NCBI RefSeq assembly: GCF_001949145.1
Contig: NW_019091396.1
Location: 1,503,313-1,567,312 of the forward strand
DNA from: Acanthaster planci
Taxonomy: Eukaryota > Echinodermata > Asteroidea > Valvatida > Acanthasteridae
Reading direction: 5' to 3'
DNA: 64,000 nucleotides
Shown here piece by piece: positions 14,143-27,062 of this stretch (its first letter is position 1; each line of letters begins with the position of its first letter). The notes under the pieces were generated by a model that was given only the letters and a program-made list of their open reading frames with translations, was not told the origin of the DNA and searched no databases. Both the position numbers and the translations under genes were made by a program.

Positions 14143-17100
14143 GTTCCATATGACCGTGATCCCTGCAGTGCTGTGTGACAGGAACAGTGGGGGTGGTACC
14201 TTCTGTAATCTATTCACACCCACTCATGCATTTGCATCTTTGACATGAGTGGCGTGCATAATTTAACATTTCAGTCAGCAACTTTTTAGTCCTGCCTTCG
14301 CTTGGCCTACCAAAGTGCTGAGGGAATAAGAACAGTTTCGTGTTTCATCTGTCAATTCATTGCTTGGATGAAATCGGGTGATCTGGATATTCTTGTAGAG
14401 AAAAGTAAGAAATTCTGGCATATTATGGCACCCAAAACAAGTACCTTTAGTGAAGGATTTCTTTGTTGTTAAAGCGAAGCTCTAAGTATGGTGTTAAACA
14501 GAGCAGTAATGTTGAGTTGTCATCATTCATCAGCTGTAAAAGCAAACTTTTTGGGGGGTTTAAAGGTGTGTTTATTTTACACTCATGAGCTTCCAGTAAA
14601 AATTAATGGTTAACCAAAATGTGTGGGGGATCATTCGATGGAGGCCTCTTGTTATGATTAGAGTCCCTTGTGATTTGTGAGAAACTCACTTGCAAAACTT
14701 TTTTGAGACTTAAAGAAGGGAGAACAGTTTCATTAAACGGAGATGAGGCACAAAGAGTCAAGTGGAGAAAGATGTATGTGCTGCAATAGAGCACAGTAAT
14801 TCTTGGCTTGTAGTTTAGTGGAACTAAAGAGGGCGTGCTTTTTTGGTACTCACCACATAGGCACGGCATAAGGCGTGCAAGTATATGCGCGTTTGATGCC
14901 GAGCACGCTGAGTACGCATAAGTAACTCCGGCATGTATGGTCTTTGCGTACCTACAACACATGCAAAAACCTGATTCTAACCACCTGTTTTTCTTTTGCC
15001 GATTGGCTTGGGGGGGGATTCTTCAATGTTCATGGATATCATAAACCCTAACAGTCCTCATTCCCTCATCTGAGGACTGAGGATTATAAGCTATCTGAAA
15101 ATATCCTCACCCTTCACACTCACTTTCCTCTTTATAGTCTGTCTTTCCCTAAACTCAATGTGTAAACCTTGATATATTATACACGTACTTGTTGTTACCG
15201 CTTGATTCATTATCTTTTGAAAGAGAAGTTCCATCTGAAACTTCAAAAGAAGAAACAAAAATTGGCTGGATTTTTGGGGTGACTCTTTGAGCCCTGTTGT
15301 GGATTTACAATTAACTTAAGTGCTTTGTTTAGCAAAAAAGTGTCACCATCAAAGCCCTATTGCGCCCTCAACGGTGGAGCCATCCTAGCCCAAACCACAG
15401 CAGATCAGAGCTTACAGGTTGTTTGTCTCACTATTTGGCAGAAACCACAGGTCTCCAGAGGGACGGTATTCGGGTGTTACCGTGGTAATGGTCTGCCCAT
15501 TTTGTGGTTAGTAGGGTACCCTGGGAGTTGATGTCTTCTCTGTCTCTCTTGTTGGCTTTAACACCAGCTGAGATTTCAAGCAGGAGGTCAGGAAGACAGA
15601 AAAGTCAACCTGACTACCTGCCATAAACAAACAAGAAGAAAACTCTGCTGACTTTGCTCTGGGCTCTGGAGCCGATTGGATTTGCAGACACAGCTGGCAG
15701 GTTGATGGTGCAAGTAACTCACAGCCCACCAGACTTTGATTAGTCCTTGGGTTTTTGGCCAGATTTATACTGCAGGTGGAGGCAAACAAAGTGGGTCATG
15801 AACTGCCCCACTGCTTACTGAAATTTTCCCTCCTTGCATAAATTGTCATTTTGAACTGTCACGTTCTGCTCGAGGTAGATAAGATTGTACCCAGGAATAG
15901 CAACAGTTAATGAGATTGAACTTTCCAATCATCAGCTCAGTGTTAAAAGGTTGATACGGCAGTTTCTTATTTTTGATAATACTGCTAGGGCCTTATTCTG
16001 AGCAAAAAGCTTTTTTTTTTTCATTGAAGTGGACCATGTTCCAGACTATTCTATTTTCAAAACTGTTTTTTGGGTGGCCAGAATTTTTCAATAAAGATCC
16101 TTTAATGCAATTTTTCAATGGTGCCCTTAGGCAGTGACAGGACACAGTAGAACATGCTTTTAACTTTTTGTTTTTACAGGGTTTTGTTTAAACTTTTTAA
16201 GATATCTGTTTCAGTGTTTCATTTGTTTGGGTAGATCAAAGGTCCTGGACCATTAGATATATTTGCTTATTTTTCAAAATAGAGACAAAGCTACTTGATT
16301 TTTCAACATGTCATTGGTACCATGCAAAGGCCATTTTGGAGTTGGACTGATTTCAGCTATAAACATTGGTGCTTTGAAGAAGACTTGAATATTGGGAGGA
16401 ACAGAATTCCTTAAATACGTGATTGTTGGCAGTGGTGAAGACATATTCCGCTGTAAAGAAATTTTTTTAAAGTGTAGAATGGTCACATTTAATTTGTTAG
16501 CATCCTGCGCTTCAGATTTAATTCGGAATAAATGCCAACCCAAAAAAAATTTTAAAATGAGCAAAATGTTACACAGACCTGTGATAATTAACTGCTCTGC
16601 TGCTTGTTACTGGGACTTCAGTAACTTTGAACATTCTATATTTCTGTTGGAACAAATACTAAAAATGCCGACCAGTCAGGATTACTGCATTGTGGTTGAA
16701 TCTAGTGGGCAAGCTTGTGGTACTTACACCACTAACTTTCTGGAAGTCACCTTTCCCTAACCCAGTTGAAGGTCTCTGAGTTGAAGAGGGAGACAGAGAT
16801 CTTGCTTATTTCAGCAATTTTATCCTGTAAGGGACGATCTAGAATTATTTAAAAAAAAAAAAGTTGGCCCTGTCAGCAGTGAATTCTCCTCAGGGGCCAC
16901 CTCAGCATATTGTCACTGTCTCTGGCTTGGAACAAGGCAAGACAGTTTCTGTAGACTAGTGTAGCGGTCTGTCTTGTGTAGGTTCTTAAAGTGCACCTCA
17001 GAGTAGACCGATAATTGATTATTAACCCACACAGGTGTTTTAGTCATGTCACTGCAATAGTGTCCCCCTTCTACCTTTTAAATACATACCTGTGTCTACA

Positions 17101-20100
17101 GGTGTAATTAAAGAATTGATGAGAATTGGATAATTCAGCACTGTTTCATTTAAATGCACTAAAAGGCAGTAGATCTATTTTCAGACACCATAGGTTTTAT
17201 CCTCTCCTTGAGCATTCTTATACTAGTAATGGACATTAATGCAGAAGTACTGTACACCTGTTAGTAATGTTAAAATGAGACAGTGGATATTGATCGAAGG
17301 AAACTTACTGAGCACCAACAGGGCTTTTTGGCAGAGCTCCATACCACCCATCCCCCCAGCCATCCTTCTAAAATTTACACAATCTATGTGTAAGCTTTGT
17401 GTCATTGGATATTTTGGTGCCCCCTTGCACCCCAGGATCCCCCTCCCAGACATTTGCCAACCCCCCCCCCCACATTCTAATTTCATACCTGCCTCTACAG
17501 GTGCCCAAAAGCAGGCTACACTCCGATTAGTACACCGTAGCCCCATATGTACCTCACATGCAAATCTTGTTATGCCGAATGCTTCACTTTAAGGTTGATT
17601 TGCCATCCCTTGCGAGCAGTTAAGGTTTAAATTTAGCACTGGGTTACATCACCACAGCAGCCCTGTAGATATTGCATGTGTGGCTTTTTTGTATGCCTGT
17701 TTCAGAAATCAGGGGAGAAAAGTTCATCTAGGTGCAGATCCTGAAATGATTTCCAATGCCAGTCCCAACTGATATTTCTAAAGTTTTGCACTTTGGGGGA
17801 GTTTAACTGCTGATGTGATCCTTGAAATTTGGCACTCTGCCCCATGTGGCCTTACAGCCTTCCTATTGCATTGCCGTGGTGTTGGCCAAAGGTAATTAAT
17901 GATGTCATTGTACTTTCAATGAGGGTTTAGTTTTCCTGGCTAATACCGATAGGTCATCAGTCTGTCGCTTTTTGTGTAACTAATTTAAAAGACAAGCTGA
18001 TGTGCATTAGATCAGCTCTTGCATGGACAACAAAAAAGAACCTTGAAAGAAAAGGAAATCTTCACTTGATAGTGGTGGCTTCATTACTATTTCGTCATTA
18101 GTACCAAGTGAAAGTCCCGGTCTTGCAGTATAGATGAGTTTTATTATTTTCCTGTAGTTTGGATTAAATTCAACCTGTCAGAAGTGCTTTAAATTGATTC
18201 TGTTCAGAAAAGTGGACTACAGGGAAGAGGTGGATGAGGTGGAGGGAGGAAATTTACAAATATAAGCTACTGTGGTTTTATTTTCAGTTTTAGGGGAGGG
18301 GTGGAAGCCTCAGTCTGGTAAATGAAGAAATTTGAAGACAATTTCATGAAGTGAAGTCAAAAGAATATGTAGTCAGCAGATAAATACTCAGGCTGCATCC
18401 AAATCTGTTGTCCAGTAGAGCTAGGTCTAGGTACACGGGGATGCGCAGACAATAGACCTAACTGTAGCTCTGGAAGCCCACTTCAGACACCGTCATACCC
18501 AACAAGCTGTGTTTCATTTAATCTCATAAAGATAGCAGGCCAGAGGAGGTAATGACTTTGTTTGTGTGAGGGGGAGGACTCAGCTAAACTCTTGTCTCAT
18601 CTCATTAACGTTCTGCTCTACATAAAGATACATGCCATTTTGTCTCAGGCCAGGAGCCAGAAATGTTGTACATGTATTAGCATTAACCGTGTCAGAAATA
18701 GGGGCTTATTGTGGGTATCAATATTGCTTCATGCATTTTGACTAAGAGCATACACAAATGGTTGATATGGAACAAGCCAAGCCATTTTGTCTGTGGCAAG
18801 GAGCCAGAAAAGGTTGGAAACAGTGATTAAACCCCCAGTTCAAAACATCAGGAAAAATACAAATTTCCCAGGATGTTCCATCAAGAAACATATTAAATAA
18901 AAGCTTATCTCATCATCTTTCATTTTTCCTTCAATTTTTAGTGGCTTAACTGATGACTTATGAAGATATTTCTCTCCATAGATGATCATCCTCAAAACAG
19001 TCATGAGGCCCAATGCAATTTTGAAAACTTTATGCCTACACTCCATCGCAAAATAGAAGGAGTTGGAGGGCCCCATTTGGTCCGATACTTTCAGAAATAC
19101 AAGCTGGCAGTCCTGCCAGTAGATTCCCTCCTCCTTTACAAACCACCCAGTCCATGTGCCACAAAATGGTCTCATAGCAGAGAATTTGACAGAAGTACAT
19201 GTATATTGTGATTTGGTCCACACAGGCAATTTAGGGCCTGCGTACTGGCCTGAAAGCAGAATCACCATGTCAGAAAAGAAGTCTTGTTGGGGCTGTGATG
19301 TTACTTTCTTGCATTTTGACAGTTTCCTGTGCTGTATACTGAAATGGTTTATGGGACAAGCAGTGATCTCTCTACTTGAGGGTTTAGAAGATTTCACTAA
19401 TAAACTTAATTATAACATAATTATTAGAGATGGCAGCCATGCATGAGCCATCCAACAGCAAGGATTCTTCAGTGACTGGAAAGGTTCAAAAGTATTTAAA
19501 AAAACCTTGAGTGGGTACAGTATAAGTTTTTGGCCCTTTTATTTGAAAGGGTAGAACATGGTTTTAGAATTTGTTAGCATTATTAAAGGATCTTGAATAC
19601 AGCATTTTATTTTAAAGATTTCAGTTGTTAGCAACAAATTGTTATAGCAGTGACACTTTAGATGTATTGTACATGTATTTTCCTTACTTTTCAGCATCAT
19701 GTTAAATTCTTTTTATCTTAATTTTGACTTTTTCTCTGTGACAAAATCTTGAGGCTTTGTAGCAGAAAGGCATTGACTTTAGAGAGGTGCATGTAAATGA
19801 CAAGTGTAGAATACACTGACGTAGATGTTAAAAAAAAATCTGCCTCGGACAATCGGTAATAATTGCGTAAGTTTGCAGTTTTTGCCTTTGGGGATATCAT
19901 TGTGTATTTCATGGCGGTTGCCACATCAAAAATCACAATCTTTATTGTCAGCAGAAATTCTAGATATGTTTGGAGCTGGTATTGTCATAAGTAGGGGTTA
20001 AAAAATTGCCCTATAGTATTTCAAGATTTGGGAACCCTTAGGCCTACTCTAAGAACTCCACCATACCCTCCTTTCCGCCAGCCACACAGGCAGACATGGT

Positions 20101-21439
20101 AGGGTGGGTGTTAGGGCCATCCCCCCTCCCCCTGCGCAATTTGGGGGGATTTAAATATAAAAAGGGAAGAGTGACTTTGTGACAGTTTTTCCTTTCCTCT
20201 CCCGAGTGTTTAAAAATTTAGCTTCAGAAAGACCGTAACCATGAAATGAAGAAATTGTTAATTTTGTTTGGCTTTAATCTCCTCCCCAGTGCACCCCATT
20301 TGCTCTCCCTGTTGGGTAGGCATTCACTGAGTTCAGGGGACAAGTTCTTTTGTTAGGGAAATTTGAACTGAGTTTCAGTCCCCACAAAATAGGTCAAATG
20401 TCTGAGTGTATGTCCCCACAACTACGGTACGGGAGGTGGTGTACCTTGTTTGTGTTAGACATTTTATCATCTCTTCCTTCTGCCCAAAAGTAAAGGTTGA
20501 TGACGTGTATAGGCCTACTAGGTTTCATTGCTACAATTTTGTTCTATCAGCAGTGTGAAATGATGTCAGAGTTAGTATTTTGGTAGGAGGATCAGGATTT
20601 GATTGAAGATTCGATAGAAGATGGATTTAACTTCATTGCCATGGGTTGATATGAATTTACACTTACTCTAGTCTTTTTGCTAATTTAGGAACTGATTATT
20701 TCACTCTGAAGTTCAGGAAGGGATCAGCAAAGAGTAATGTGCTTGGATGACCAGTTGTATGGGTCAAGATACCAGACCATGACCTAAACTTTGAGAGGGT
20801 GGTGGTTACATTGACTTGGTTTTGTCATTTAAAGTAACTCGGGGGTGTGAGAATTCAGCTTTTTAGCTGATTTCAGCTTTTTTGTTACAATTTTTGAATG
20901 TCAGCTTTTTTTGTACATGCGCTCTCTTCTAAACTTTGGGAACTTTATAAACTTCAGCTCTGCAGTGTGCTGAATTTGGTTATTTTCGGGAGGACAGAAG
21001 CTGTTGTTTTGTTTTTGAAAGTGGCCTGCTTACCTTAATCATTCCCAGCTGAAGTTCATTCCCACACATGAAGTTTCTTCAGCCCTTCATAAAACATGGA
21101 GTTTATTTTTAAGGATTGCCATGTTACACTTAAATCATTCAATCAGTCTTAATCACACAGAGTTTTCTTAAGTTTTTGAGGTAATTAAAAAAAGAAGAAA
21201 CTTGAACTGGATCTGTAAAGTAGCCAACCAAAGAACCATAGTCTGTCCCAAGGTCAAGGGTGAATCTGTCCTAGCTTGATGTCTCACCAATTCTTCACTC
21301 TCTGACCTTTGGGTGACCTTTTTAGAAAGGCATTTTTGCAACTCTGATGACTTTGAATTGCAGCACAGTTGGGTTTGACCCGACGTGTTAGCATGTGTTG
21401 CTCAGTGCCAGTAAATTAGTACAGTCTGGGTCGTACTTC
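14143..21439. other. Long non-coding stretch, no gene seen
   Basis: No gene is supported. The longest open frame is 185 codons on the - strand (18840-19397). It has no recognisable domain, is overlapped by open frames on the + strand, and lacks any supporting splice or promoter context. Confidence 0.4.
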
Positions 21440-21900
21440 ATCCATCTATTCATTCATTCAATTATTAAAAAGTCATGTAAGAAACATGAAATTGTTGTCC
21501 CAGTCAATAAAAACACAGATCAAAATCCACAGCAAGAAGTCACAGTTAGACCACTAAATTAAAATATAAAAAGAAAAATGCAATCAAAGATAGACAACGA
21601 CACAGTCCGAATAAAACCATATTTACCTATACACTGAAATATATAACACTAAAGCAATACCCCTAGACACAGAATACCATCCCCTTTAAAAACCTAGAAG
21701 TAGCCCTACCTTGAAAAATTGCTATTGTAATTTCTAATGGCCGTAGGTATGAAGGAATTCCTCAGCCTCTCCGTGTTCATCCTACATTGTCTGATCCTAA
21801 CAGACCTGTTAAAAACAACACTGGGATGAAGCAGTGATTGTTGTCAGACACAATAGTCAGGAAGAGATTTGTTAGGATCTTTCCTGGTTTCAGGATTTTT
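21440..21900 (-). mobile_element. Decayed non-LTR retrotransposon 3' fragment
   Basis: On the - strand, codons from about 21831 down to the stop at 21708-21706 read SVVFNRSVRIRQC, then RMNTERLRNSFIPTAIRNYN, then SNFSR and stop. The RLRNSFIPTAIRNYN block matches the usual extreme C-terminus of LINE reverse-transcriptase ORF2 proteins (pattern R-NSF-P-AI--N). Further upstream, KILTNLFLTIVSDNNH continues the homologous region in another frame, with a stop between them, so the copy is frameshifted and dead. A 3' UTR follows, ending in a short (TGAA)n-like tail at about 21448-21462, as in CR1/L2-type elements. It is strongly 5' truncated. Confidence 0.75.
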
Positions 21901-22232
21901 TCATTAGATTTGTCCTGATTTCAGGCTTAAAGTTGATATTGAGAACAAGAAATGGGTATTGTAAGGGGTGTTGGTACATGTAGGCAAACACATTTATTTG
22001 CTGTGGAGCCCTCAACCCCCCCCCCCGATTACTTTGTGCATATTTGAATTTTTCCCAATCTCCTCCGTGATACTTGTGGTTTTGTGTCTTTGTAATATAT
22101 GCTAAAGACATTTAATCCAATTAAACCTGTGTTAGTGTTGAGTTGGTGGGTGTGGGACTGGGTCTGTGGGTGCCCTCATTGGGCTTACTGGTATGTTGCC
22201 AATGTTTCTTCTATCACAGTTGGAAAAGTCTT

Positions 22233-22276
22233 CCATTGTAAATATTTCAAAAACCCATTGTAAATATTTCAAAAAC
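22233..22276. repeat. 22-bp unit tandem duplication
   Basis: The unit CCATTGTAAATATTTCAAAAAC occurs twice in direct succession (22233-22254 and 22255-22276) with no mismatch. It lies about 30 bp before the large palindrome. Confidence 0.85.
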
Positions 22277-22307
22277 CAGTAGGTGATCCACTGATAATAT
22301 TCAGATA

Positions 22308-22493
22308 ACTCAATATTATGCAGACTCCATAAAGACTAATGAAAGCCATGTTTGATTCAATATTTCGTTCTTTATTCAGAACATCTTCAGGGATTTTTCA
22401 GGAATTTTTCCTGAAGATGTTCTGAATAAAGAACGAAATATTGAATCAAACATGGCTTTCATTAGTCTTTATGGAGTCTGCATAATATTGAGT
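22308..22493. repeat. Perfect 84-bp inverted repeat (giant hairpin)
   Basis: The left arm 22308-22391 and right arm 22410-22493 are exact reverse complements over 84 bp, with an 18-base spacer. Each arm contains, reading outward from the centre, CCTGAAGATG-TTC-(8)-GAA-CGAAATATT, which resembles a hammerhead-ribozyme core with one substitution (CUGAAGA for CUGAUGA). Perfect arms imply recent origin or correction. It is probably a foldback mobile element or two inverted copies of one repeat. Confidence 0.85.
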
Positions 22494-24710
22494 AAATATT
22501 TCTGTGCTAGTTTATGGGCTGTTTTTGCGCAGCTCTTTTCTCCTGTTTCATAAACCTCTTTTTTTTTCTTTGTGAAAGTGCACTTACTTGATACTTAAGA
22601 AGCAAGCAAACTTTATTCGGTCAATCTGGATTTTTAAGATGTCATTTCATTCCCACATTTATTGGCTGACTTCAAACAATTACAATGAACAACCAACTTT
22701 CCGGTAACGAAACCCAAGAATTCCTTGTAAAGTTTTCATGGCATTGTGGATCATGATTCTGAAGAGACGTGCAGAGAGAGGACAGTAAAGAAAATGCTTA
22801 AAGGTGGAAGAAATTCAGATTTTAAAAAAATGAAATCCATTCAGTCAGGTAGGAACTGCATTAAATCTCAGTCGGCTTGTTTGGCTGGTTAGGATTCGAA
22901 CCTAGAACACATAGTGTAAGGCCATTAGAGGTCTGTGTTGAGCTTGACTTGCTATTTTTTTCTATGCCCCTCTCAAATGGAATTCCTGAAGTGTATTTTT
23001 TCATGAAGTGGATGTTATCCTGCATAAATATTTGTTAAGCAAGAGAATTTCCTAGAACCGTAGCTGCTTAGTTCTTTTTGCCAGAAACTTTCCTGAATCC
23101 TCCAAACTACTGTTGTCTGTATCAAGCAACTGTCACAATGTTTGTAATTCCAAGCCAAGTCCAATATGTGCAGTATAAATAATGGCTGCACTTCGTCTTC
23201 CTCAATCAAAATCCCTAAAAATCCCAAAAATCCACTGAATGGATTTTGAAGGATTGCTGTCTTTTGGAGTCAAGTATCTGGGATTCTGTGCTTTGTTAGC
23301 AGCTTTTACTTTTCAAGCACCAATTTAACACTAAGATTTATCATTGTGTAACTAGTTTCTTGTTTTATGTGTGCAAGGGCAGAAGGGGGGCCCAACAGGG
23401 GCCTTGCACCCCCTCCCAGTTTTTTAATAATGAAAGACAGTGTTTAGTGGGTCTATATCGTTTCTTTATCTTTCAAAAGCTTGTAAAAAGCTCTAAAATG
23501 TCCCTTCACAACACAGTAAGGCTAGAAGAGGTGATCAAATGTTTGGCTCCCCCCCACCCCCCACCGAAAGAAAGTTTGACCCCCGAAATATTTACTCTGG
23601 ATATGGCCTTGTAAGTGTGTATTTAAATTACTATCCAATCCTCGATTAATTTTAGTACATCACTAGCACATCTTCACTGATAGCCATAGATAGCCAAGAA
23701 TACCCTCTGCACAGGCCTCTTATTCAGATGTGTTCCCTGCTAGTTGGGCTGTCATTTTCCTCTCAAGGTCAGGTGTAAGGTTGAACAGCTGAAACCAGAG
23801 CAATGAAAAGAACAAGATCAAAATGGCCGATTCAGCAAGTGGGAGAAAAAAAAAAGTTGACAAGCTCTCAAGAGAACGGGCTATGGCCACAAATTCTGCT
23901 CACTTAGCAATCTAAGCAGAAGAAAAGGCGTGTTTTATCAATCAAATTGATTACTTTCCTTTCCTTGCAAGTTAAGTGGCAGCCCATAATGTCCCATGTG
24001 AATGCCTTCAAGTTCAAGTCTGATGAGGAATATGTCGTTATGAGAGGTAGAAGGAAATTGAATTATTGAGCTCTAGGAGGATTTGATGCAGTGGAATACT
24101 GACTTACATATGTATATGTTTAGTAGTTGCTTTGACCATGTTGAGAGGGATTACAAGTTGATGTCCATACGAGAAACATCCAATGGACTTTCTTGTCCTT
24201 GGACTTGATTTGAATCCAGATATGATTGTAACTGATTTGAGGAACTGAGTTAGAATAAAGATCATGTTCCCTCTCCAATTTTAGATGATTCTTCACAAAA
24301 TGATATCAAAGTAAAGTTTTCCCAGTGCAGTCACTTTCGAATTGCCTTATATGATATGGCCCACCCGTGAAAAAACTGGCAACTTGTGTAGAGTTTCGTA
24401 AAAGGTCAAATTAAATGTTCAGTAATGATCAGACTTGTTGTGTTCCATTGAAATTTTTCCAGTTCTAATTAAAGATGCACAGATAGCTGAAACTCAACAT
24501 CTTCTGACACAAGAATTCTTACATGAATCAAAGGAATTGAATGTCAGGAGAGTGTCTGAAACTCAGAATTTCAGACATAGTCATACATACTAAAGATAAT
24601 TGTAGGTATTTTATTATCCACAGTTCCAAACCCTACATTTTCCCATTACGAATCTGTTTATGCTGACCCTAGACAGTGGTTTCAGTGTCAGACATGCCCT
24701 TCTATATGCT
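22494..24710. other. Non-coding stretch with a tRNA B-box-like site
   Basis: No gene. On the - strand, 22902-22892 reads GGTTCGAATCC, a perfect RNA polymerase III B-box. No complete cloverleaf with an acceptor stem could be drawn, so it is probably a remnant of a tRNA-derived SINE rather than a tRNA gene. Confidence 0.35.
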
Positions 24711-25015
24711 AAAGTGTTGAATCCAACACTTACAAGAGTACGGTCAGATTAACACTTATAAGATTACTGTCGGTGATCACTCTTCTAAAGTTTTGAATCC
24801 AACATTTCAAATGTAAAATCCAACATTGCAGAGTTTAAATTCAACATTAAAGTAAACTGTTTATTCAATATTGTATATAATGAAAATATCAAGGGAAAAT
24901 ACTTAATAAACACTCAAAATGTTGAATTAATTCTGTAATTGTTTATATGTGATATTTAAAATGCTGGGTTTATCCATTTAAAAGATTGGATTCGACATTT
25001 TCAATGAGTGGTCAC
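24711..25015. repeat. TTGAATCCAACA-rich repeat, probable foldback element
   Basis: Repeated copies of TTGAATCCAACA-type motifs occur: GTGTTGAATCCAACAC (a palindrome), TTTTGAATCCAACATT, AAAATCCAACATT, AAATTCAACATTAAAG, and AATGTTGAATTAATTC. Near the far end is the inverted form GATTGGATTCGACATT. This pattern resembles MITE families built on a GTGTTGGATTCAACAC core. The ends are not sharply defined. Confidence 0.45.
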
Positions 25016-25062
25016 TGACTGCACCCATGTAAATGTTTGATGCACAACTTTGGTTTCTCCTG

Positions 25063-25104
25063 TGTACATGTACATTTCTGTACATGTACAAAAATGTACA
25101 TGTA
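25063..25104. repeat. TGTACATGTACA palindromic repeat cluster
   Basis: Three copies of TGTACATGTA(CA) are separated by short spacers. Each is self-complementary. Confidence 0.8.
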
Positions 25105-26814
25105 TAAACAGTTCACTTCAACACACAGTGTGAAACTGCGTATTTTGCAGAGAATAGACTTGTGATGTCCAGACCTGTGCAGATTTGAGTTAAAATTCCT
25201 CAACCTGGTCCATAGAAGTCCAAGCAGAATGCGGGATCCAGGTGGATCCAGATAAAAGAGGAAAGTGGCCAGTGTTCCACAAACTTTAACTTCTACAAAC
25301 TCTGTGGCTGACTTCCTGCAGGGTTCCATACAAGTCATCCTAAAAATCAGGGAAAACCTGGAAAATTACTTTTTCCCTTTTCAGTCACAGAAAGGAAGGG
25401 AATTTGAGAAAAATGCTTCACATCAGGGAAAGGTTGGGGATATAGATTGGTCTAAACGAGAAAGAGGCCAGTCTTTTATTTTTTTTTTTTTTGGGGGGGG
25501 GTTCTCATGTTCAAACAGGGTAGCCAGGGGATGATGGACTGTGGTGGCTTTTCAATGTCAAAATTCCTCTATCTCTTCCGTGGCCAGGAAAGAACTACCC
25601 TGGGATTTTGAAAACTTGAGGAAGACTAAGGGACTTCTATGTTCATGAAATGATAACCTAGTTCTAACTTTCATAAAATGACTCAATATTCTGATATGCT
25701 TTATTTTTGGTGATGGTTTATTTAAAAAGAAAAGTTCTTAAAATGATTTAAACTAAGAACATTGAGAACAAAACCTACACATATAAAATATCTGAAAATT
25801 GTTTCAAACAATAGAATAGAACAAAAATTATATTTCAAAGTAACACAGAATCAAAGCAAGCACATTCCAAACTCGTATCTGTTTTGGGAATTAGAAGGAG
25901 GTAATTCTTTGAATTCAAGAAATTAAAAAAGAATTAAAACACCTAGTTAATTAGAAGAGACATACAAATATTATTTCTTCCTAATTGCAGAAATCAATCA
26001 ACACAAAAGTTGTTGCCACCCAATTTGTACTTTTGTTTTCAATTGGTCTGTGACTAGTATGAGCAGCAAACCTAAACGGTGAAATAAATTTCACAAAACC
26101 AGTGCAAAACAGTACTCGTTTTCCTTTTTCCCTCACAATTTTTTTGGGGGGGGGTCATTCCTTGCCATTGAAATGGGCATTCTACTGCCACAGTGTATTC
26201 TCACAGTGCCGAGAGGTTACATGGAAGTGCTTCATAAAATTTCATCCTAAGAAAAATTTCAGGGGGGTCCTGTTAGCCACTTCCGTTTTTCATTGACTGC
26301 CAATAAGTATGACACATGATGACATGAGACCACACTTGATATGGAAATGACTTTAGGGTATCAAAATTAGAAAATCAACTAAAGAGACAAGTTTCTAGAA
26401 ATGACTTACAAGAAAAAAAAAGTTCAAAAATGTCTGAAAGCAGTTTGTGTTTGTTTTAAATTTTAAATATCTTATCCTCTAATATCTGGGGAACCATATG
26501 TGCTACTTTTAGTAATGCCTTAATGACACATAGGAGGAAACAATCTGAGTCACTAATCTATATCTAAACACACTAAACACAGTATGGGACTCCATATTAG
26601 TGTTGAATTGCATCAGCTGTAATAGAAAGACAAGATAGCCTAGATGGCCAAATCTGAACTGCTGACTTGACAAGGGCAACAAGAGCAAGTGCTCTGCTCT
26701 TCGACTCCAGTTGGTAGAGTCTCTCGATTGAAAGAGTGCAACATACTGCACCCAGCTAGCTCCACTGCCCCGGTCTTCACTGTGCAAGCCTTGTGCCCGG
26801 AGAAAATCGGGCAA
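25105..26814. other. Non-coding upstream flank of the collagen gene
   Basis: AT-rich with poly-T/poly-G runs at about 25482-25502 and 26137-26155. No gene is recognised. Distal cis-regulatory elements of the collagen gene may lie here but cannot be named from sequence alone. Confidence 0.35.
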
Positions 26815-26900
26815 CTCTGATTGGTCCAAAGAGTGACCCCCCATGTCAGCTATCCCATAATTGCGGGATAAAACCCAGCGGTGCTTCCCTGTGTCTGAGA
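26815..26900 (+). promoter_or_regulatory. Probable core promoter of the procollagen gene
   Basis: An inverted CCAAT box (ATTGG, 26820-26824) is followed by a TATA-like GATAAAAC (26867-26874). That places a start site near 26895-26905, about 75 bases before the ATG. Overlapping the TATA box is an imperfect palindrome, TCCCATAATTGCGGGA (26853-26868). CCAAT plus TATA is the usual arrangement in fibrillar collagen promoters. The start site itself is inferred. Confidence 0.5.
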
Positions 26901-26974
26901 GCCCCAGCCTGGGAAGTGAACTGAGGCCGCTCAGTTATTGTTTTAAGTGAACACTCCACAAAGATTGTACAGCC

Positions 26975-27062
26975 ATGTATAGCTTTGTGGAACTTACCTC
27001 CCGCTACAGGCGGTTACTTCTGGTTTTTGTTGTCCTCTTCATGGTAGCCAATGCTCAGAGAG
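26975..27062 (+). CDS. Exon 1: signal peptide
   Basis: Encodes [20 protein letters not shown] followed by LFMVANAQR and ends in phase 1 at a GTAAGT donor. A basic N-region (RYRR), a hydrophobic core ([11 protein letters not shown]) and a small-residue site (ANA|Q) make a classical secretory signal. An in-frame TGA 27 bases upstream supports this ATG. Confidence 0.9.

Noticed and set aside
18840-19397. 185-codon open frame on the - strand
   Set aside because: No recognisable domain, overlapping open frames on the other strand, AT-rich context, and no promoter or splice support. Chance openness is the simplest reading.
22892-22902. tRNA gene on the - strand
   Set aside because: A perfect B-box, but no complete cloverleaf or acceptor stem can be drawn. 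Probably a SINE remnant.
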